From Planococcus salinus (GTDB taxonomy: Bacteria; Bacillota; Bacilli; Bacillales_A; Planococcaceae), in the NCBI RefSeq assembly GCF_003719725.1, contig NZ_RIAX01000001.1, positions 1 through 64,000 of the forward strand: a DNA stretch of 64,000 bases, written 5' to 3'. The translations under genes were made by a program, and so were the position numbers. Below are positions 8,165 through 18,279 of this stretch, piece by piece (the stretch's first letter is position 1; each line of letters opens with the position of its first letter). The notes below the pieces were generated by a model. That model was not told the origin of the DNA, ran no database searches, and saw only the letters and a program-made list of their open reading frames with translations.

Positions 8165-8857
8165 GTGAAACCGATTTACGGTTCTGCAAAAGAAGCAGTT
8201 GAACAAATACAGGACGGTGCGACCATCATGGTTGGCGGATTCGGTTTGGTTGGAATTCCGGAACAATTGATATTGGCGCTGGTGGACAAAGGAGTTACGG
8301 ATTTGACGATCATTTCCAATAACTGCGGCGTTGACGAATGGGGGCTGGGATTGCTGCTGAAAAACAAGCAGATTAAAAAAATGATCGGCTCCTATGTCGG
8401 CGAAAACAAAGAGTTTGAAAGACAGGTACTGTCCGGAGAAATCGAAGTGGAACTGACGCCGCAAGGAACGCTGGCGGAAAAAATGCGTGCAGGGGGAGCA
8501 GGAATTCCTGCATTTTTTACACCGGCAGGAGTCGGTACACTGATAGCGGAAGGAAAAGAGATCCGTGAGTTCGACGGTAAGGAGTATGTGCTGGAACATG
8601 CATTGAAAGCGGATTTTGCATTGGTTCGTGCCGCTAAAGCCGATAAAATGGGCAACCTGGTTTATAACAAGACAGCTCAGAACTTTAATCCACTGGCTGC
8701 CGCAGCCGGACAAGTGACGATTGCCGAAGTGGAAGAAATTGTGGAGACTGGCGATATCGATCCAAACCAGGTGCAGACACCGAGCATTTATGTGCAGGGA
8801 TTGATCCAGGCAAAACAGGAAAAACGAATTGAGCGGTTGACGACTCGCACTGTATAA
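8165..8857 (+). CDS. scoA: 3-oxoacid CoA-transferase subunit A
   Basis: The alpha subunit (230 residues) of a succinyl-CoA/acetoacetyl-CoA:3-ketoacid CoA-transferase. The N-terminus contains [20 protein letters not shown], the glycine-rich signature of CoA-transferase family I subunit A. Members transfer CoA from succinyl-CoA or acetyl-CoA to acetoacetate or related ketoacids. The start is GTG 8165, 7 bases after an AAAGGAGGG ribosome binding site (8149-8157), which gives the family's usual length; the longer reading from 8084 adds a non-conserved tail. The gene is followed after 18 bases by subunit B. Confidence 0.9.
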   Translation: MKPIYGSAKEAVEQIQDGATIMVGGFGLVGIPEQLILALVDKGVTDLTIISNNCGVDEWGLGLLLKNKQIKKMIGSYVGENKEFERQVLSGEIEVELTPQGTLAEKMRAGGAGIPAFFTPAGVGTLIAEGKEIREFDGKEYVLEHALKADFALVRAAKADKMGNLVYNKTAQNFNPLAAAAGQVTIAEVEEIVETGDIDPNQVQTPSIYVQGLIQAKQEKRIERLTTRTV

Positions 8858-8875
8858 GAAAGGAAGTGGAGATCT

Positions 8876-9526
8876 GTGGATAAAAAATCAGTAAGAGAAC
8901 GCATTGCAAAACGTGCGGAAAAAGAAATCAAAGACGGCGACTATGTCAACCTGGGCATCGGCATGCCGACACTCGTGGCGAATTTTATTTCCGATAATAA
9001 GCAAGTTGTACTGCAGTCGGAAAATGGATTGCTGGGCATCGGGCCTTATCCGACTGAAGACGAAGTCGATCCGGATCTGATCAATGCCGGAAAAGAAACT
9101 GTTACGACAATTCCCGGTTCTGCTTTCTTTACCAGTGCCGAATCGTTTGCGATGATCCGCGGCGGCCATATCGACGTCGCTATTCTGGGCGGCATGGAAG
9201 TGGCCGAAAACGGCGATTTGGCAAACTGGATGATTCCAGGAAAAATGATAAAAGGTATGGGCGGGGCGATGGATCTGGTGCACGGAGCCAAAAAAGTCAT
9301 TGTCATCATGGATCATGTATCCAAAGATGGTTCCCCGAAAATAAAAAAACAATGCGAGTTGCCGTTGACCGGTAAAGGAGTCGTCGATAAAATCATTACA
9401 GAGCGTGCAGTGATTGAAGTGACAGACACAGGGCTCGTCTTGTCAGAAGTGTTTGAAGGGTTCACGGTGCAGGATATCATCGATTCAACGGATGCTCCGT
9501 TGAATACGGACAACGTCAAAGTTTGA
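8876..9526 (+). CDS. scoB: 3-oxoacid CoA-transferase subunit B
   Basis: The beta subunit (216 residues). The catalytic glutamate motif is clear in [12 protein letters not shown] (about residues 44-55), where Glu forms the glutamyl-CoA thioester; [21 protein letters not shown] follows as in SCOT and AtoA proteins. It acts as a heteromer with the preceding ScoA in ketone-body or short-chain fatty acid metabolism. The start is GTG 8876 preceded by AAAGGAAGTGGAG. There is no terminator between this gene and the leuS T-box, so the leader could also receive read-through transcripts. Confidence 0.9.
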   Translation: MDKKSVRERIAKRAEKEIKDGDYVNLGIGMPTLVANFISDNKQVVLQSENGLLGIGPYPTEDEVDPDLINAGKETVTTIPGSAFFTSAESFAMIRGGHIDVAILGGMEVAENGDLANWMIPGKMIKGMGGAMDLVHGAKKVIVIMDHVSKDGSPKIKKQCELPLTGKGVVDKIITERAVIEVTDTGLVLSEVFEGFTVQDIIDSTDAPLNTDNVKV

Positions 9527-9559
9527 TAACTATTGCCAAAAATCCGGGACTCGTCTAAA

Positions 9560-9823
9560 ATGAATATCAATAGCAAATGACAGTGAAGAGGATCAGTAAA
9601 TTGTTTTTGTTCCACAGAGAGCCGGCGGATGGTGCGAGCCGGTGAACAAGGCAATTGAAACTCGCCTTGGAGTCAGTGTATGTGAAATTGAGTAAGATGC
9701 ATCGTTTCCCCGCGTTATGGGTACAAGTTGAGCGAGCGTTCGCTAATTTGGGTGGTACCGCGGGAAACTCCCGTCCCTTATTCACAAGGGACGGGAGTTT
9801 TTATATTTGAGGAGGATACGAAG
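9560..9823 (+). promoter_or_regulatory. T-box riboswitch leader of leuS (leucine specifier)
   Basis: The T-box sequence GGGTGGTACCGCGGG (9750-9764) is present upstream of leuS. Stem I features precede it (GAGAGCCGGCGGATGGTGCGAGCCGG-type region around 9617-9643). A CTC leucine codon at 9661-9663 sits in the position expected of the specifier (GAAACTC). The leader ends in a terminator, 9766-9803. Uncharged tRNA-Leu should pair through the specifier and the T-box to favour the antiterminator. Confidence 0.92.
9766..9803 (+). terminator. Regulated terminator of the leuS T-box
   Basis: ACTCCCGTCCCTTA-TTC-ACAAGGGACGGGAGT followed by TTTT. It competes with an antiterminator formed by the T-box sequence just upstream. 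Confidence 0.9.
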
Positions 9824-12235
9824 ATGACTTTCAGACATAAAGAAGTAGAGAAGAAATGGCAGAAATACTGGCAGGAAAATAACACATTCAAGATGGAAAC
9901 CGATACATCCAAACCGAAGTTCTATGCATTGGATATGTTCCCGTATCCGTCGGGTGCCGGTCTTCACGTCGGCCATCCGGAAGGCTATACGGCGACGGAT
10001 ATTTTGAGCCGTGTCAAACGTATGCAGGGATACAATGTGCTTCATCCGATGGGCTGGGACGCTTTTGGCCTGCCGGCAGAACAATACGCGCTCGACACCG
10101 GGAATGACCCGGCTGAATTCACTGCAAAAAATATTGCCACGTTCAAGCGCCAAATCCAGGAACTTGGCTTTTCCTATGATTGGGACCGCGAAATCAACAC
10201 AACGGATCCAGGCTATTACAAATGGACACAATGGATTTTTATTCAGCTGTACAAAAAAGGTCTGGCCTATGTTGATGAAGTGGCGGTCAATTGGTGTCCG
10301 GCACTGGGAACTGTGCTTGCCAACGAAGAAGTGGTCGACGGTGTATCCGAACGCGGCGGCCATCCCGTGGAACGCAAACCGATGCGCCAATGGGTGCTGC
10401 GCATAACGGAATATGCAGACCGCCTGCTGGAAGATCTGGACGAGCTGGACTGGCCGGAAAGCTTGAAAGATATGCAGCGCAACTGGATCGGCCGTTCGGA
10501 AGGGGCGGAACTGGAGTTCAAAATTGATGAAACAGATCATTCCTTCCGGGCATTCACTACCCGTCCGGATACGATTTTCGGCGCGACATATGCGGTATTG
10601 GCGCCGGAACACGAACTGGTTTCTGACATCACGACGGCTGAACAGAAACAGGCCGTTGAAAGCTATATTGACGAAGTGAAAACGAAAAGCGACTTGGAGC
10701 GCACCGATCTGGCCAAAACGAAATCGGGTGTCTTCACAGGCGCTTATGCCATCAATCCGGTGAGCGGTGAAAAAATGCCGATCTGGATTGCCGATTATGT
10801 GCTGGCTACATACGGTACTGGGGCCATCATGGCAGTTCCGGCTCATGACGAGCGTGACTATGAATTCGCCAAGCAATTCGATTTGCCGATCGTCGAAGTT
10901 GTGTCAGGCGGAGATATTGAAAACGAAGCCTATGCAGGAGACGGGAAGTTGATCAACTCTGATTTCCTGAATGGTTTGAATAAAACCGAAGCCATTGAAA
11001 AAGCCATCGAATGGGCAGTGGAACACGGTGTCGGTGAAAAGAAAATCACTTACCGTCTGCGCGACTGGCTGTTCAGCCGCCAGCGCTATTGGGGTGAGCC
11101 GATTCCAATCATCCACTGGGAAGACGGCACAATGACGCCGGTCGAGGAAAAAGATCTGCCGTTGACGCTTCCGGTTACATCTGACATCAAACCGAGTGGC
11201 ACAGGCGAATCACCGCTTGCCAATATTGAAGAGTGGGTCAATGTTGTTGATCCCGAAACCGGCATGAAAGGCCGCCGTGAAACAAATACGATGCCGCAAT
11301 GGGCGGGAAGCTGCTGGTATTACCTGCGCTTTATCGATCCGAATAACGACGACATGCTGGCGGACCCGGAACTGCTGAAACACTGGCTGCCGGTCGATGT
11401 TTATATTGGAGGCGCCGAACACGCCGTTCTTCATTTGCTGTATGCACGTTTCTGGCATAAAGTGCTGTATGATATCGGTGTTGTTTCGACAAAAGAACCA
11501 TTCCAGAAGCTGTTCAACCAAGGCATGATTCTGGGTGAAGGCAACGAGAAAATGTCCAAATCCAAAGGTAATGTCGTCAATCCGGATCACATCATCGAAA
11601 GCCACGGGGCAGATACGCTTCGCCTCTATGAAATGTTCATGGGACCGCTGGATGCATCCATCGCCTGGTCGACAAACGGGTTGGAAGGGGCGCGCCGCTT
11701 CCTTGACCGCGTCTGGCGTTTATTCGTAGAGGAAGACCAATTAAGCAGCAAGATTGTTGAAGCGAACGACGGCAAATTGGAAAAAGTCTATCACCAGACG
11801 GTCAAAAAAGTGACGGACGATTTTGAAGGGCTTCGCTTCAATACGGCCATTTCACAAATGATGGTCTTTATCAATGAAGGCTATAAAGCCGATGCGATTC
11901 CGAAAGAATACGTGGAAGGCTTTGTGAAACTGTTGTCGCCGATCGCTCCTCATGTTGCAGAAGAACTGTGGGAGAAATTGGGTCATAGCGGAACCGTCAC
12001 ATATGAAGAATGGCCTCAGTATGACGAAGCCAAATTGATCGACGACGAAATCGAAGTCGTTGTTCAAGTGAACGGCAAAGTGAGAACCAAATTGGTCATC
12101 GCCAAAGACAGCACGAAAGAACAGCTGGAGGCAGCCGCACTTGCCGATGAGCAAATTCAAAAAGCAGCGGAAGGCAAACAAGTCCGCAAAGTCATCGCCA
12201 TTCCAGGGAAACTGGTCAATGTGGTAATTGGATAA
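9824..12235 (+). CDS. leuS: Leucyl-tRNA synthetase
   Basis: A cytoplasmic class I aminoacyl-tRNA synthetase of 803 residues, the normal bacterial length. The HIGH-type motif is HVGH (residues 48-51) and the KMSKS loop is KMSKSKGN (from residue 576). Between them lies the CP1 editing domain ([19 protein letters not shown]), which hydrolyses mischarged tRNA-Leu. The C-terminal anticodon-binding and tail domains end in GKLVNVVIG. The start is ATG 9824, 8 bases after GAGGAGG, immediately downstream of the T-box terminator; in-frame codons upstream lie inside the leader RNA. Expression should rise on leucine starvation. Confidence 0.98.
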   Translation: MTFRHKEVEKKWQKYWQENNTFKMETDTSKPKFYALDMFPYPSGAGLHVGHPEGYTATDILSRVKRMQGYNVLHPMGWDAFGLPAEQYALDTGNDPAEFTAKNIATFKRQIQELGFSYDWDREINTTDPGYYKWTQWIFIQLYKKGLAYVDEVAVNWCPALGTVLANEEVVDGVSERGGHPVERKPMRQWVLRITEYADRLLEDLDELDWPESLKDMQRNWIGRSEGAELEFKIDETDHSFRAFTTRPDTIFGATYAVLAPEHELVSDITTAEQKQAVESYIDEVKTKSDLERTDLAKTKSGVFTGAYAINPVSGEKMPIWIADYVLATYGTGAIMAVPAHDERDYEFAKQFDLPIVEVVSGGDIENEAYAGDGKLINSDFLNGLNKTEAIEKAIEWAVEHGVGEKKITYRLRDWLFSRQRYWGEPIPIIHWEDGTMTPVEEKDLPLTLPVTSDIKPSGTGESPLANIEEWVNVVDPETGMKGRRETNTMPQWAGSCWYYLRFIDPNNDDMLADPELLKHWLPVDVYIGGAEHAVLHLLYARFWHKVLYDIGVVSTKEPFQKLFNQGMILGEGNEKMSKSKGNVVNPDHIIESHGADTLRLYEMFMGPLDASIAWSTNGLEGARRFLDRVWRLFVEEDQLSSKIVEANDGKLEKVYHQTVKKVTDDFEGLRFNTAISQMMVFINEGYKADAIPKEYVEGFVKLLSPIAPHVAEELWEKLGHSGTVTYEEWPQYDEAKLIDDEIEVVVQVNGKVRTKLVIAKDSTKEQLEAAALADEQIQKAAEGKQVRKVIAIPGKLVNVVIG

Positions 12236-12244
12236 CAGAACGTT

Positions 12245-12288
12245 TGGCTCAAAAGTCGTTGAAAAACGCTTTTGAGCCATCTTTTTTT
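12245..12288 (+). terminator. Rho-independent terminator of leuS
   Basis: TGGCTCAAAAG pairs with CTTTTGAGCCA across a short AACG-closed loop, followed by TCTTTTTTT. Confidence 0.88.
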
Positions 12289-12319
12289 CCAGTTTTTTCA
12301 TTTACCTTCCTTTGGGGGC

Positions 12320-12408
12320 GAAATACTGTCTCTTAGCCGAAAAATACGTTCCAAACTGGCAGAAATACTTTCCCTTAGAATGAAAATACTTTCCGCGCCG
12401 AATAAAAG
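12320..12408. repeat. Degenerate short repeat, GAAA(A)TACTTTCC units
   Basis: Units beginning GAAATACT/GAAAAATAC/GAAATACT/GAAAATACT/GAATAAAA start at 12320, 12339, 12362, 12382 and 12400, a spacing of 18-23 bases. Two units share the fuller form GAAATACTnTCnCTTAG. The repeat lies in the gap between the convergent leuS and BaiN-like genes. There is no coding potential and the function is unknown. Confidence 0.5.
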
Positions 12409-12449
12409 CAAAAAAAGAAGCCAGTTGCGACAATGCAACTGGCTTCTTT
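12408..12449 (-). terminator. Rho-independent terminator of the BaiN-like gene
   Basis: On the minus strand, AAAGAAGCCAGTTGC pairs with GCAACTGGCTTCTTT across a 6-base loop, followed by TTTTGCTTTT. Confidence 0.85.
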
Positions 12450-12455
12450 CAATAT

Positions 12456-13724
12456 TTAATCCACCATTTTCGCAAATGCTGCAGCGCTTCTTCCGGCGAC
12501 ATTGCCGGTCACTAAAGCGGATGTGATATTGTACCCGCCGGTGTAGCCGTGGATATCCAAAATCTCGCCGCAGAAATAGAGGCCGGGCTTTTTCCTGGAA
12601 GCCATTGTCTTCGGCTCAATTTCCTTGATGGAAACGCCTCCGCCTGTGACAAACGCTTTTTCGATGGATTGCGTGCCATTGACAGTCATCGTAAACGACG
12701 TCAATTGTGTGGCCAGCGCACGAACTTTATCGCTCGCAAGTTCCGCTCCGGTAATGGAGGGGTCGATTCCGGCGCGCTCCATCAGAAACAGAAGCCAGCG
12801 TTCCTGCGCCAAACTTTTCCAGACATTTTTAACGGACTTCTTTGGTTCATCTTTCATCATTTTGAAAAGCAGTTGAAAAGCCGATTCCACGTTCTCATCC
12901 GGCAGTGAATTGATGCGCATATCAACAGGTGCACCGCCGTTTTTCTTCATTTCCTTGACGACGAATTGGCTGCAGCGCAGAATGGCGGGGCCGCTCAAAC
13001 CGAAGTGGGTGAACAGCATGTCCATCTGGTGGGTGACGAGTGCCTTGCCTTTTTTATTCAACACGGAGACGGCGGCGTCACGAAGTGCCAGACCCTGCAG
13101 TTCACGGCTGACAATGAACGGCTCTTTTGACAATAGCGGAACTTCGGTCGGATACAGATCCGTCACCGTATGTCCGGCTTTTTCCGCCCATGGATAGCCG
13201 TCTCCTGTGGAACCGGTTTGCGGAACCGCTTTTCCGCCGACCGCTACGACAATCGCTTTGGCGGTGTATTCTTCGCCCGAATGCAGGCGCACGCCGGCGA
13301 CTTTGTCATCGGTCATCAATAATTTCTTGACCGGAGAATCCAGCAGCACGGTCACATCCAGACGGTCCATTTCACGGAACATGGCATCGGCCACATCCTG
13401 AGCGCGGTTGGAGACAGGGAACATGCGGCCGTGGTCTTCTTCTTTCAAGGCCACGCCGAGCCCTTCGAAAAATGCAATGATGTCTTCGTTATTGAACACC
13501 GAAAACGGGCTGTGCAAAAACCGTCCGTTGCCGGGAATATTTTTGACGATTTCTTCAAGTGGCAGACGGTTGGTGACGTTGCAGCGCCCTCCGCCGGAGA
13601 TGACCAGTTTCTTTCCAAGTTTCTTTCCCTTTTCGATCAATAAAACCTTTTGCTTATTGGAGGCCGCAGCAATGGAGGCCATCAAACCCGACGGTCCGCC
13701 GCCGATAACAATTACATCATACAT
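12456..13724 (-). CDS. BaiN/HI0933-family NAD(P)/FAD-dependent oxidoreductase (YtfP)
   Basis: A 422-residue flavoprotein. The N-terminal FAD-binding motif is [18 protein letters not shown], followed by the family signature [17 protein letters not shown] (about residues 39-55). The C-terminus has [18 protein letters not shown], the second FAD contact typical of the HI0933 group. The middle part is a beta-barrel/helical insertion. Homologues (B. subtilis YtfP) lack an established physiological reaction; BaiN in clostridia reduces bile-acid intermediates, but that should not be assumed here. The start is ATG 13724 with a weak ribosome binding site. The gene is divergent from ytgP. Confidence 0.85.
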   Translation of the reverse strand: MYDVIVIGGGPSGLMASIAAASNKQKVLLIEKGKKLGKKLVISGGGRCNVTNRLPLEEIVKNIPGNGRFLHSPFSVFNNEDIIAFFEGLGVALKEEDHGRMFPVSNRAQDVADAMFREMDRLDVTVLLDSPVKKLLMTDDKVAGVRLHSGEEYTAKAIVVAVGGKAVPQTGSTGDGYPWAEKAGHTVTDLYPTEVPLLSKEPFIVSRELQGLALRDAAVSVLNKKGKALVTHQMDMLFTHFGLSGPAILRCSQFVVKEMKKNGGAPVDMRINSLPDENVESAFQLLFKMMKDEPKKSVKNVWKSLAQERWLLFLMERAGIDPSITGAELASDKVRALATQLTSFTMTVNGTQSIEKAFVTGGGVSIKEIEPKTMASRKKPGLYFCGEILDIHGYTGGYNITSALVTGNVAGRSAAAFAKMVD

Positions 13725-13779
13725 AAGTTAAAACTCGCTTTCTTTTGATGTTCAGCATTCTCGCGTACACTGAAACTGA

Positions 13780-13808
13780 TTGAGTAATTTCTGCGATAGG
13801 TGTAAACT
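13780..13808 (+). promoter_or_regulatory. Candidate sigma-A promoter of ytgP
   Basis: TTGAGT (13780-13785), 17 bases, TAAACT (13803-13808), 44 bases before the ytgP start. Confidence 0.4.
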
Positions 13809-13852
13809 ATCGTGTAGATTGATTTTACAACGAACTAGTCAGGAAGTGCAAA

Positions 13853-15457
13853 ATGTCAACACTTATTAAAGGAACCGCTATTTTAACACTTGGTTTATTT
13901 TTATCGAAAATCCTTGGTGTGGTTTACATCATTCCATTTTACAGCATGGTTGGGGAAGAAAACATTGGCCTGTACCAATATGCATACATACCATACAATC
14001 TGATGCTGTCGCTGGCAATTTCAGGAGCGCCGATCGCATTTTCGAAATTTGTCGCGAAGTATAATTCGCTTGGCGATTATGAAACCGGCAGAAGGTTGTT
14101 GCGCTCGGGGCTTTTGACCATGATGCTGACCGGCTTTATCTCTTTTCTGATAATGTATCTGTTTGCGGGGCCACTCGCACAGCTTACTATTTCCGAAGAT
14201 GAAAAAATCTATTCTGTCGAAGACGTGACATCAGCGATTCAGTGGGTCAGTTTTGCATTGATCGTCGTACCGTTCATGAGCCTGTGGCGCGGGTTTTTCC
14301 AGGGTTATAATTTTATGCTGCCGACAGCGGTATCGCAGCTGATTGAACAAATCGTCCGCATTTTGTTTTTGCTTGGCGGATCATATGCTGTTCTTTACAT
14401 TTTTGGAGGCACACCGAAAACTGCCATCCAGTTTGCGGTATTGTCAGCGGCAATCGGTGCACTTGGCGGTGTAGCGGTGCTGTTTTATTTTTGGAAAAAG
14501 AAAAAGCCGGAGTACAATGAGCTGCGTGCCAATTCCGTCGAATCCTATGACGTGGGACTGCGTGACATGTACAAAGAAATTATCGTCTACGCTGTTCCGG
14601 TTGTGTTCCTTGGCATCGCCAATCCGCTGTTTCAATTCGTCGATTTGCTGACATTCAACCGGGCGATGAATGCGGCTGGCAACCTTTCAGAAGTCGACCT
14701 GCTGGGCATTTTGAATCTGACCGCCCACAAACTGGTGATGATTCCGGTTATGCTGGCCACCGGATTTTCGATGGCGCTGATTCCGTTGATCACCAAGTAT
14801 TTTACGAAAAACGAACATCATTTGGTGACACGGACACTCGACCAAGCGTTCCAAATCCTGTTGTTCCTGACTGTACCGGCGGTCATCGGCATGACGATGC
14901 TGTCCGATGAGCTGTATCATGTGTTCTATGAAGTGAGTGATATCGGCTCTGAAATCCTTGCCCATTATTTGCCGGTGGCGATTTTGTTTGCCATGTTCCC
15001 GGTGACCGCGTCGATTCTTCAGGGCATCAATCAGCAGAAATGGATCATCCTGAATTTATTGACCGGATTGTGGCTGAAACTGCTGCTGAATATCCCGTTG
15101 ATCGAGCGTTTTGAAACGGATGGAGCCATTGCAGCGACAATCATCGGCTATGTCGTGGCCATCGGTATGAATATTGCTGTTATTTCCGTAACATTGAATT
15201 ATAAATCCGCATTGGTCATCCGGAGAACAGGTTTGATCATCGGATTAAACCTTGCCATGGCCGCCGCAGTTTTCGCTGCAATGCTCGGACTGGATCAATT
15301 TATCGGTCTTGAATCAAAAATGCATTCAATTGTCCGTATCGTTATAATCGGAGGAGTGGGTGCCGCAGTTTATGGGTTCCTGAGTTTGAAAACAGGCATT
15401 GCCCAAAAACTGTTCGGTGAACGCTTAACGAAGTATACACGGAAATTCGGCATGTAA
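13853..15457 (+). CDS. ytgP: MOP-superfamily lipid II flippase / polysaccharide transporter YtgP
   Basis: A 534-residue integral membrane protein with about fourteen hydrophobic segments of the MurJ/MATE-like (MOP) superfamily. The N-terminus (KGTAILTLGLFLSKILGVVY) and the segment GEENIGLYQYAY match the YtgP/SpoVB group. B. subtilis YtgP (MurJ) moves lipid-linked peptidoglycan precursor across the membrane. A charged cytoplasmic loop (KKKKPEYNELR) separates the two halves. The gene is followed after 12 bases by rsuA, so the two are probably cotranscribed. The family is certain; the exact substrate rests on homology. Confidence 0.88.
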   Translation: MSTLIKGTAILTLGLFLSKILGVVYIIPFYSMVGEENIGLYQYAYIPYNLMLSLAISGAPIAFSKFVAKYNSLGDYETGRRLLRSGLLTMMLTGFISFLIMYLFAGPLAQLTISEDEKIYSVEDVTSAIQWVSFALIVVPFMSLWRGFFQGYNFMLPTAVSQLIEQIVRILFLLGGSYAVLYIFGGTPKTAIQFAVLSAAIGALGGVAVLFYFWKKKKPEYNELRANSVESYDVGLRDMYKEIIVYAVPVVFLGIANPLFQFVDLLTFNRAMNAAGNLSEVDLLGILNLTAHKLVMIPVMLATGFSMALIPLITKYFTKNEHHLVTRTLDQAFQILLFLTVPAVIGMTMLSDELYHVFYEVSDIGSEILAHYLPVAILFAMFPVTASILQGINQQKWIILNLLTGLWLKLLLNIPLIERFETDGAIAATIIGYVVAIGMNIAVISVTLNYKSALVIRRTGLIIGLNLAMAAAVFAAMLGLDQFIGLESKMHSIVRIVIIGGVGAAVYGFLSLKTGIAQKLFGERLTKYTRKFGM

Positions 15458-15469
15458 TAGGAGGGTATT

Positions 15470-16183
15470 ATGCGCATTGACAAATTCCTGTCGAATATGG
15501 GGTTCGGTTCTAGAAAAGAAGTAAAGGTTTTGCTGAAGTCAAAAGCTGTGGAAGTGAACGGGACGATGGTCAAAGACCCAAAAATTCACGTCAACGAAAC
15601 TGCAGATACGGTTTCTGTGGACGGAGAGCCTGTGCAGTACAAAAAGCACATTTACTTAATGATGAACAAGCCGCAGGGAGTCGTATCGGCTACAGAAGAC
15701 AACTACGATCAGACGGTGGTCGATTTGCTTGGAGAGCAGGAACGGCATTTTGGGCCGTTTCCGGTGGGACGTCTCGACAAAGATACTGAAGGGCTTCTGC
15801 TGCTGACCAATGACGGACAGCTGGCCCATGAATTGCTGTCACCCAAAAAGCATGTGGACAAAACTTATTTTGCTAAAATAAATGGCATAGTAACTGATGA
15901 AGATGGCGAATCTTTCCGAAGTGGGGTCATGTTGGATGATGGTTATGTCACCAAACCGGCTCAGCTGAAAATTCTTGTGAGTGGCCCGATGTCGGAAATC
16001 GAATTGACGATTACAGAAGGGAAATTTCACCAAGTCAAGCGGATGTTTCAGAGTGTAGGAAAAGAAGTGGTGTATTTGAAGAGGTTGTCAATGGGGCCGT
16101 TGCAGCTTGATCAGAAGCTGGGGTTGGGACAGTACCGGCCTTTGACTGAACAGGAGCTTGAGCTGTTGACACGAAAAAAGTGA
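15470..16183 (+). CDS. rsuA: 16S rRNA pseudouridine synthase (RsuA family)
   Basis: A 237-residue pseudouridine synthase. An N-terminal S4 RNA-binding domain (MRIDKFLSNMGFGSRKEVK) is followed by the catalytic domain. The catalytic aspartate lies in GRLDKDTEGLLLLTNDG (about residues 102-118), and the late motif EGKFHQVKRMF is conserved. RsuA isomerises U516 of 16S rRNA during 30S assembly. A GGAGGG ribosome binding site precedes ATG 15470. The gene sits 12 bases downstream of ytgP, as in related Bacillales, and ends in a bidirectional terminator. Confidence 0.92.
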   Translation: MRIDKFLSNMGFGSRKEVKVLLKSKAVEVNGTMVKDPKIHVNETADTVSVDGEPVQYKKHIYLMMNKPQGVVSATEDNYDQTVVDLLGEQERHFGPFPVGRLDKDTEGLLLLTNDGQLAHELLSPKKHVDKTYFAKINGIVTDEDGESFRSGVMLDDGYVTKPAQLKILVSGPMSEIELTITEGKFHQVKRMFQSVGKEVVYLKRLSMGPLQLDQKLGLGQYRPLTEQELELLTRKK

Positions 16184-16208
16184 CCGCGACGTGCGGTCAC
16201 TTTTTTCG
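16174..16208. terminator. Bidirectional terminator between rsuA and ytzE
   Basis: AAAAAAGTGACCGC-GACGT-GCGGTCACTTTTTT. The symmetric A and T flanks allow function in both directions. The rsuA stop codon lies within the stem. Confidence 0.9.
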
Positions 16209-16241
16209 TTTAAGGAAATTCTCAGGGTGTCTTGGTTTTTC

Positions 16242-16463
16242 TCAGGAAGTCATTTTCACTTTCTTTTGCGTCGTTGTCCATTTGCCGCGAGTTGGACTCG
16301 TCACCAAATCGTTAAAGGCTAACACATTCAAATCTCTTTGAATGGTGCGAGGAGTGATGCCGAATTCATCGACTAAATCTTGCGTAGTTACAGTTCCGTT
16401 GGTACGGATGTACTTATACATATCTTTAATTCGATTGAGCATGCGATCAGTTGTAGGTTTCAC
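16242..16463 (-). CDS. Small DeoR-type HTH regulator (YtzE)
   Basis: A 73-residue protein that is essentially one winged helix-turn-helix of the DeoR type: MYKYIRTNGTVTTQDLVDEF, then GITPRTIQRDLNVLAFNDLV as the recognition helix and wing. There is no effector domain, so it may act as a stand-alone DNA-binding protein or need a partner. B. subtilis carries the similar YtzE in this neighbourhood; its targets are not known. The start is GTG 16463 with GGAGTGG upstream on the minus strand. On the same strand a TATAAT lies near 16606-16611. Confidence 0.8.
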   Translation of the reverse strand: MKPTTDRMLNRIKDMYKYIRTNGTVTTQDLVDEFGITPRTIQRDLNVLAFNDLVTSPTRGKWTTTQKKVKMTS

Positions 16464-16860
16464 TTAGAGAACCACTCCTTCATCTTTTTTCCCATAGGCA
16501 AAGACTAGCGGACGAAGTGCCGAGGTCTACTCAGCTGATTGAAATAAATGCCAAAGACAGCCCCTTTTCTTAAAAATTCTGTCAAGTCTGTTTATTTGAC
16601 AATTTGATTATATCGAAAAAACAATGGTAAATCCACTTTTTCTTCCGAATTCACATAAACTTAACATAAAAGAGACAGAATTTTTGTCCAAATCTGATGA
16701 AGGTTCTTTAATTTATATTAAAAAAGTGTACAATGGTTTTAACGAAAAAAGGTATGATTGATATGCCGCAGGACTTTTCAATGTTTTGTTTCATGTCCGA
16801 AAATTAATAATGAACCGAGTAAATACATATTCTTACTAGGCGATAAAAGGAGTGTGGAAC
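16464..16860. other. Intergenic region between ytzE and pepV
   Basis: About 400 AT-rich bases separating divergent genes. I see a TACAAT -10-like box at 16729-16734 with only a weak -35 (TTCTTT, 16704-16709), a 17-codon open frame at 16754-16807 (discussed under findings), and the pepV ribosome binding site. I see no riboswitch or terminator. Confidence 0.5.
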
Positions 16861-18246
16861 ATGGATTGGCAATTGGAAGCAGAAAAAAGGCAGGGCGATA
16901 TGCTGCGTGAATTGCAGGAACTGATTGCGATTCCAAGTGTGTTAAGTGAAGAAGCGGCACCGGATGCTCCTTTTGGAAAAGACGTGAAACGGGCGTTGGA
17001 GTGGTTTTTAAAAAAAGGAGAAGAAAACGGTTTTCAGGTGAAAAACGTGGATCATGTCGCAGGCCACCTGGAAATCGGTGAAGGTGAAGAACTGCTCGGA
17101 ATTCTGGGGCATATTGATGTGGTTCCTCCAGGCGGCGGCTGGACAAAAGATCCTTTCGGCGGAACCATCGAAAACGGCAAATTGTTCGGACGGGGGGCAA
17201 TTGACGACAAAGGGCCGACCATTGCAGCCTGGACAGCTTTGAATATTGTCAAAGACGCCGGAGTTGAGTTTGACAAGCGTGTGCGCCTTATCATCGGGAC
17301 GGACGAAGAAAGCGGCTTTCGCTGTGTAAAGCAGTATTTCCAAAAAGAAGAAATGCCGACGATCGGTTTTGCGCCGGATGCCGATTTCCCCATTATCAAT
17401 GCGGAAAAAGGCATTGCAGGACTGGTGTTTTCAAAATCTTCGTTTTCCCAGGAAGATGTACTCGCCACATTCCATTCGGGAAACCGTACGAATATGGTGC
17501 CTGATTTGGCGGAAGCTACAGTCAACGGAGAGCTTTCCGAATGGCAGAGCGTTTTTGATCAATTCTGCCAACAACATAATGTAACGGGAGCGGCTGAACA
17601 GCAGGAAGAATTCGTGCGGCTGACAGTACACGGCAAAGCGGCTCATGCGATGGAACCGGATCATGGCATTAATGCCGGAGTATTGCTGGCGCTTTTTCTA
17701 AAGGACCGGTTGACAGGAGACGGCAAAGAGTTCGCCGATTTTCTCACGGAAAATTTCCACGATGACACCAGAGGGCAAAACCTGGGATTGGCCTATTCGG
17801 ATGAAACTTCCGGCGATACGACGTTCAATGCCGGCATCATCCGTTTTGACTGCGAAAAAGGGGCTACAATCGAAGTGAGCATGCGCTATTCTGTGAGCTT
17901 TCCGTTTGAGGAAAAGATGGAAACTTTCCAGACAGAAGGGTTTTCCTGGAATGTCCATTCCAACTCACCGCCTCATCATGTAGACGCTGATGATCCGTTT
18001 ATCAGAACTTTGCAGAATGCCTATGAACGCCAGACGGGAAGTCCGGCCGAACTGCTGACAATCGGCGGCGGTACTTATGCGCGGGTGCTCGACAAAGGTG
18101 TTGCGTTCGGCATGCTGTTTCCTGGCGAGCCGGATGTGGCGCATCAGGCCGATGAATTTGTGGACATTGCCAATTTGACGAAAGCTACAGCCATTTACGC
18201 GGAAGCGATTTTTCAACTGGCTTGCAGGAAAAAAGAAGAAACATAA
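16861..18246 (+). CDS. pepV: Dipeptidase PepV (M20 family)
   Basis: A 461-residue zinc dipeptidase of the M20 family. The metal-site segments are visible in order: GILGHIDVVPPGGGW (His and catalytic Asp about residue 86-88), GRGAIDDKGP (bridging Asp), and GTDEESGF (catalytic Glu pair). A lid/dimerisation-like domain occupies about residues 190-360. PepV cleaves unspecific dipeptides with a free N-terminus in the cytoplasm. I set the start at ATG 16861, 8 bases after AAAAGGAG; a GTG at 16852 overlaps that site. D-amino-acid transaminase follows after 33 bases and is likely in the same operon. Confidence 0.92.
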   Translation: MDWQLEAEKRQGDMLRELQELIAIPSVLSEEAAPDAPFGKDVKRALEWFLKKGEENGFQVKNVDHVAGHLEIGEGEELLGILGHIDVVPPGGGWTKDPFGGTIENGKLFGRGAIDDKGPTIAAWTALNIVKDAGVEFDKRVRLIIGTDEESGFRCVKQYFQKEEMPTIGFAPDADFPIINAEKGIAGLVFSKSSFSQEDVLATFHSGNRTNMVPDLAEATVNGELSEWQSVFDQFCQQHNVTGAAEQQEEFVRLTVHGKAAHAMEPDHGINAGVLLALFLKDRLTGDGKEFADFLTENFHDDTRGQNLGLAYSDETSGDTTFNAGIIRFDCEKGATIEVSMRYSVSFPFEEKMETFQTEGFSWNVHSNSPPHHVDADDPFIRTLQNAYERQTGSPAELLTIGGGTYARVLDKGVAFGMLFPGEPDVAHQADEFVDIANLTKATAIYAEAIFQLACRKKEET

Positions 18247-18279
18247 GAAATATCAAAAACAAGGAAAGAGGGATTGACG

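Noticed and set aside
9782-10876. 364-codon open frame on the minus strand
   Set aside because: Lies wholly antisense to leuS and its leader, has no ribosome binding site or recognisable domain, and is rich in Phe/Arg/His as expected of a shadow frame.
12320-12408. Possible CRISPR array
   Set aside because: Units are degenerate, too short and separated by only a few non-repeated bases; there are no cas genes.
16778-17200. 140-codon minus-strand frame at the start of pepV
   Set aside because: Antisense shadow of a well-supported gene.
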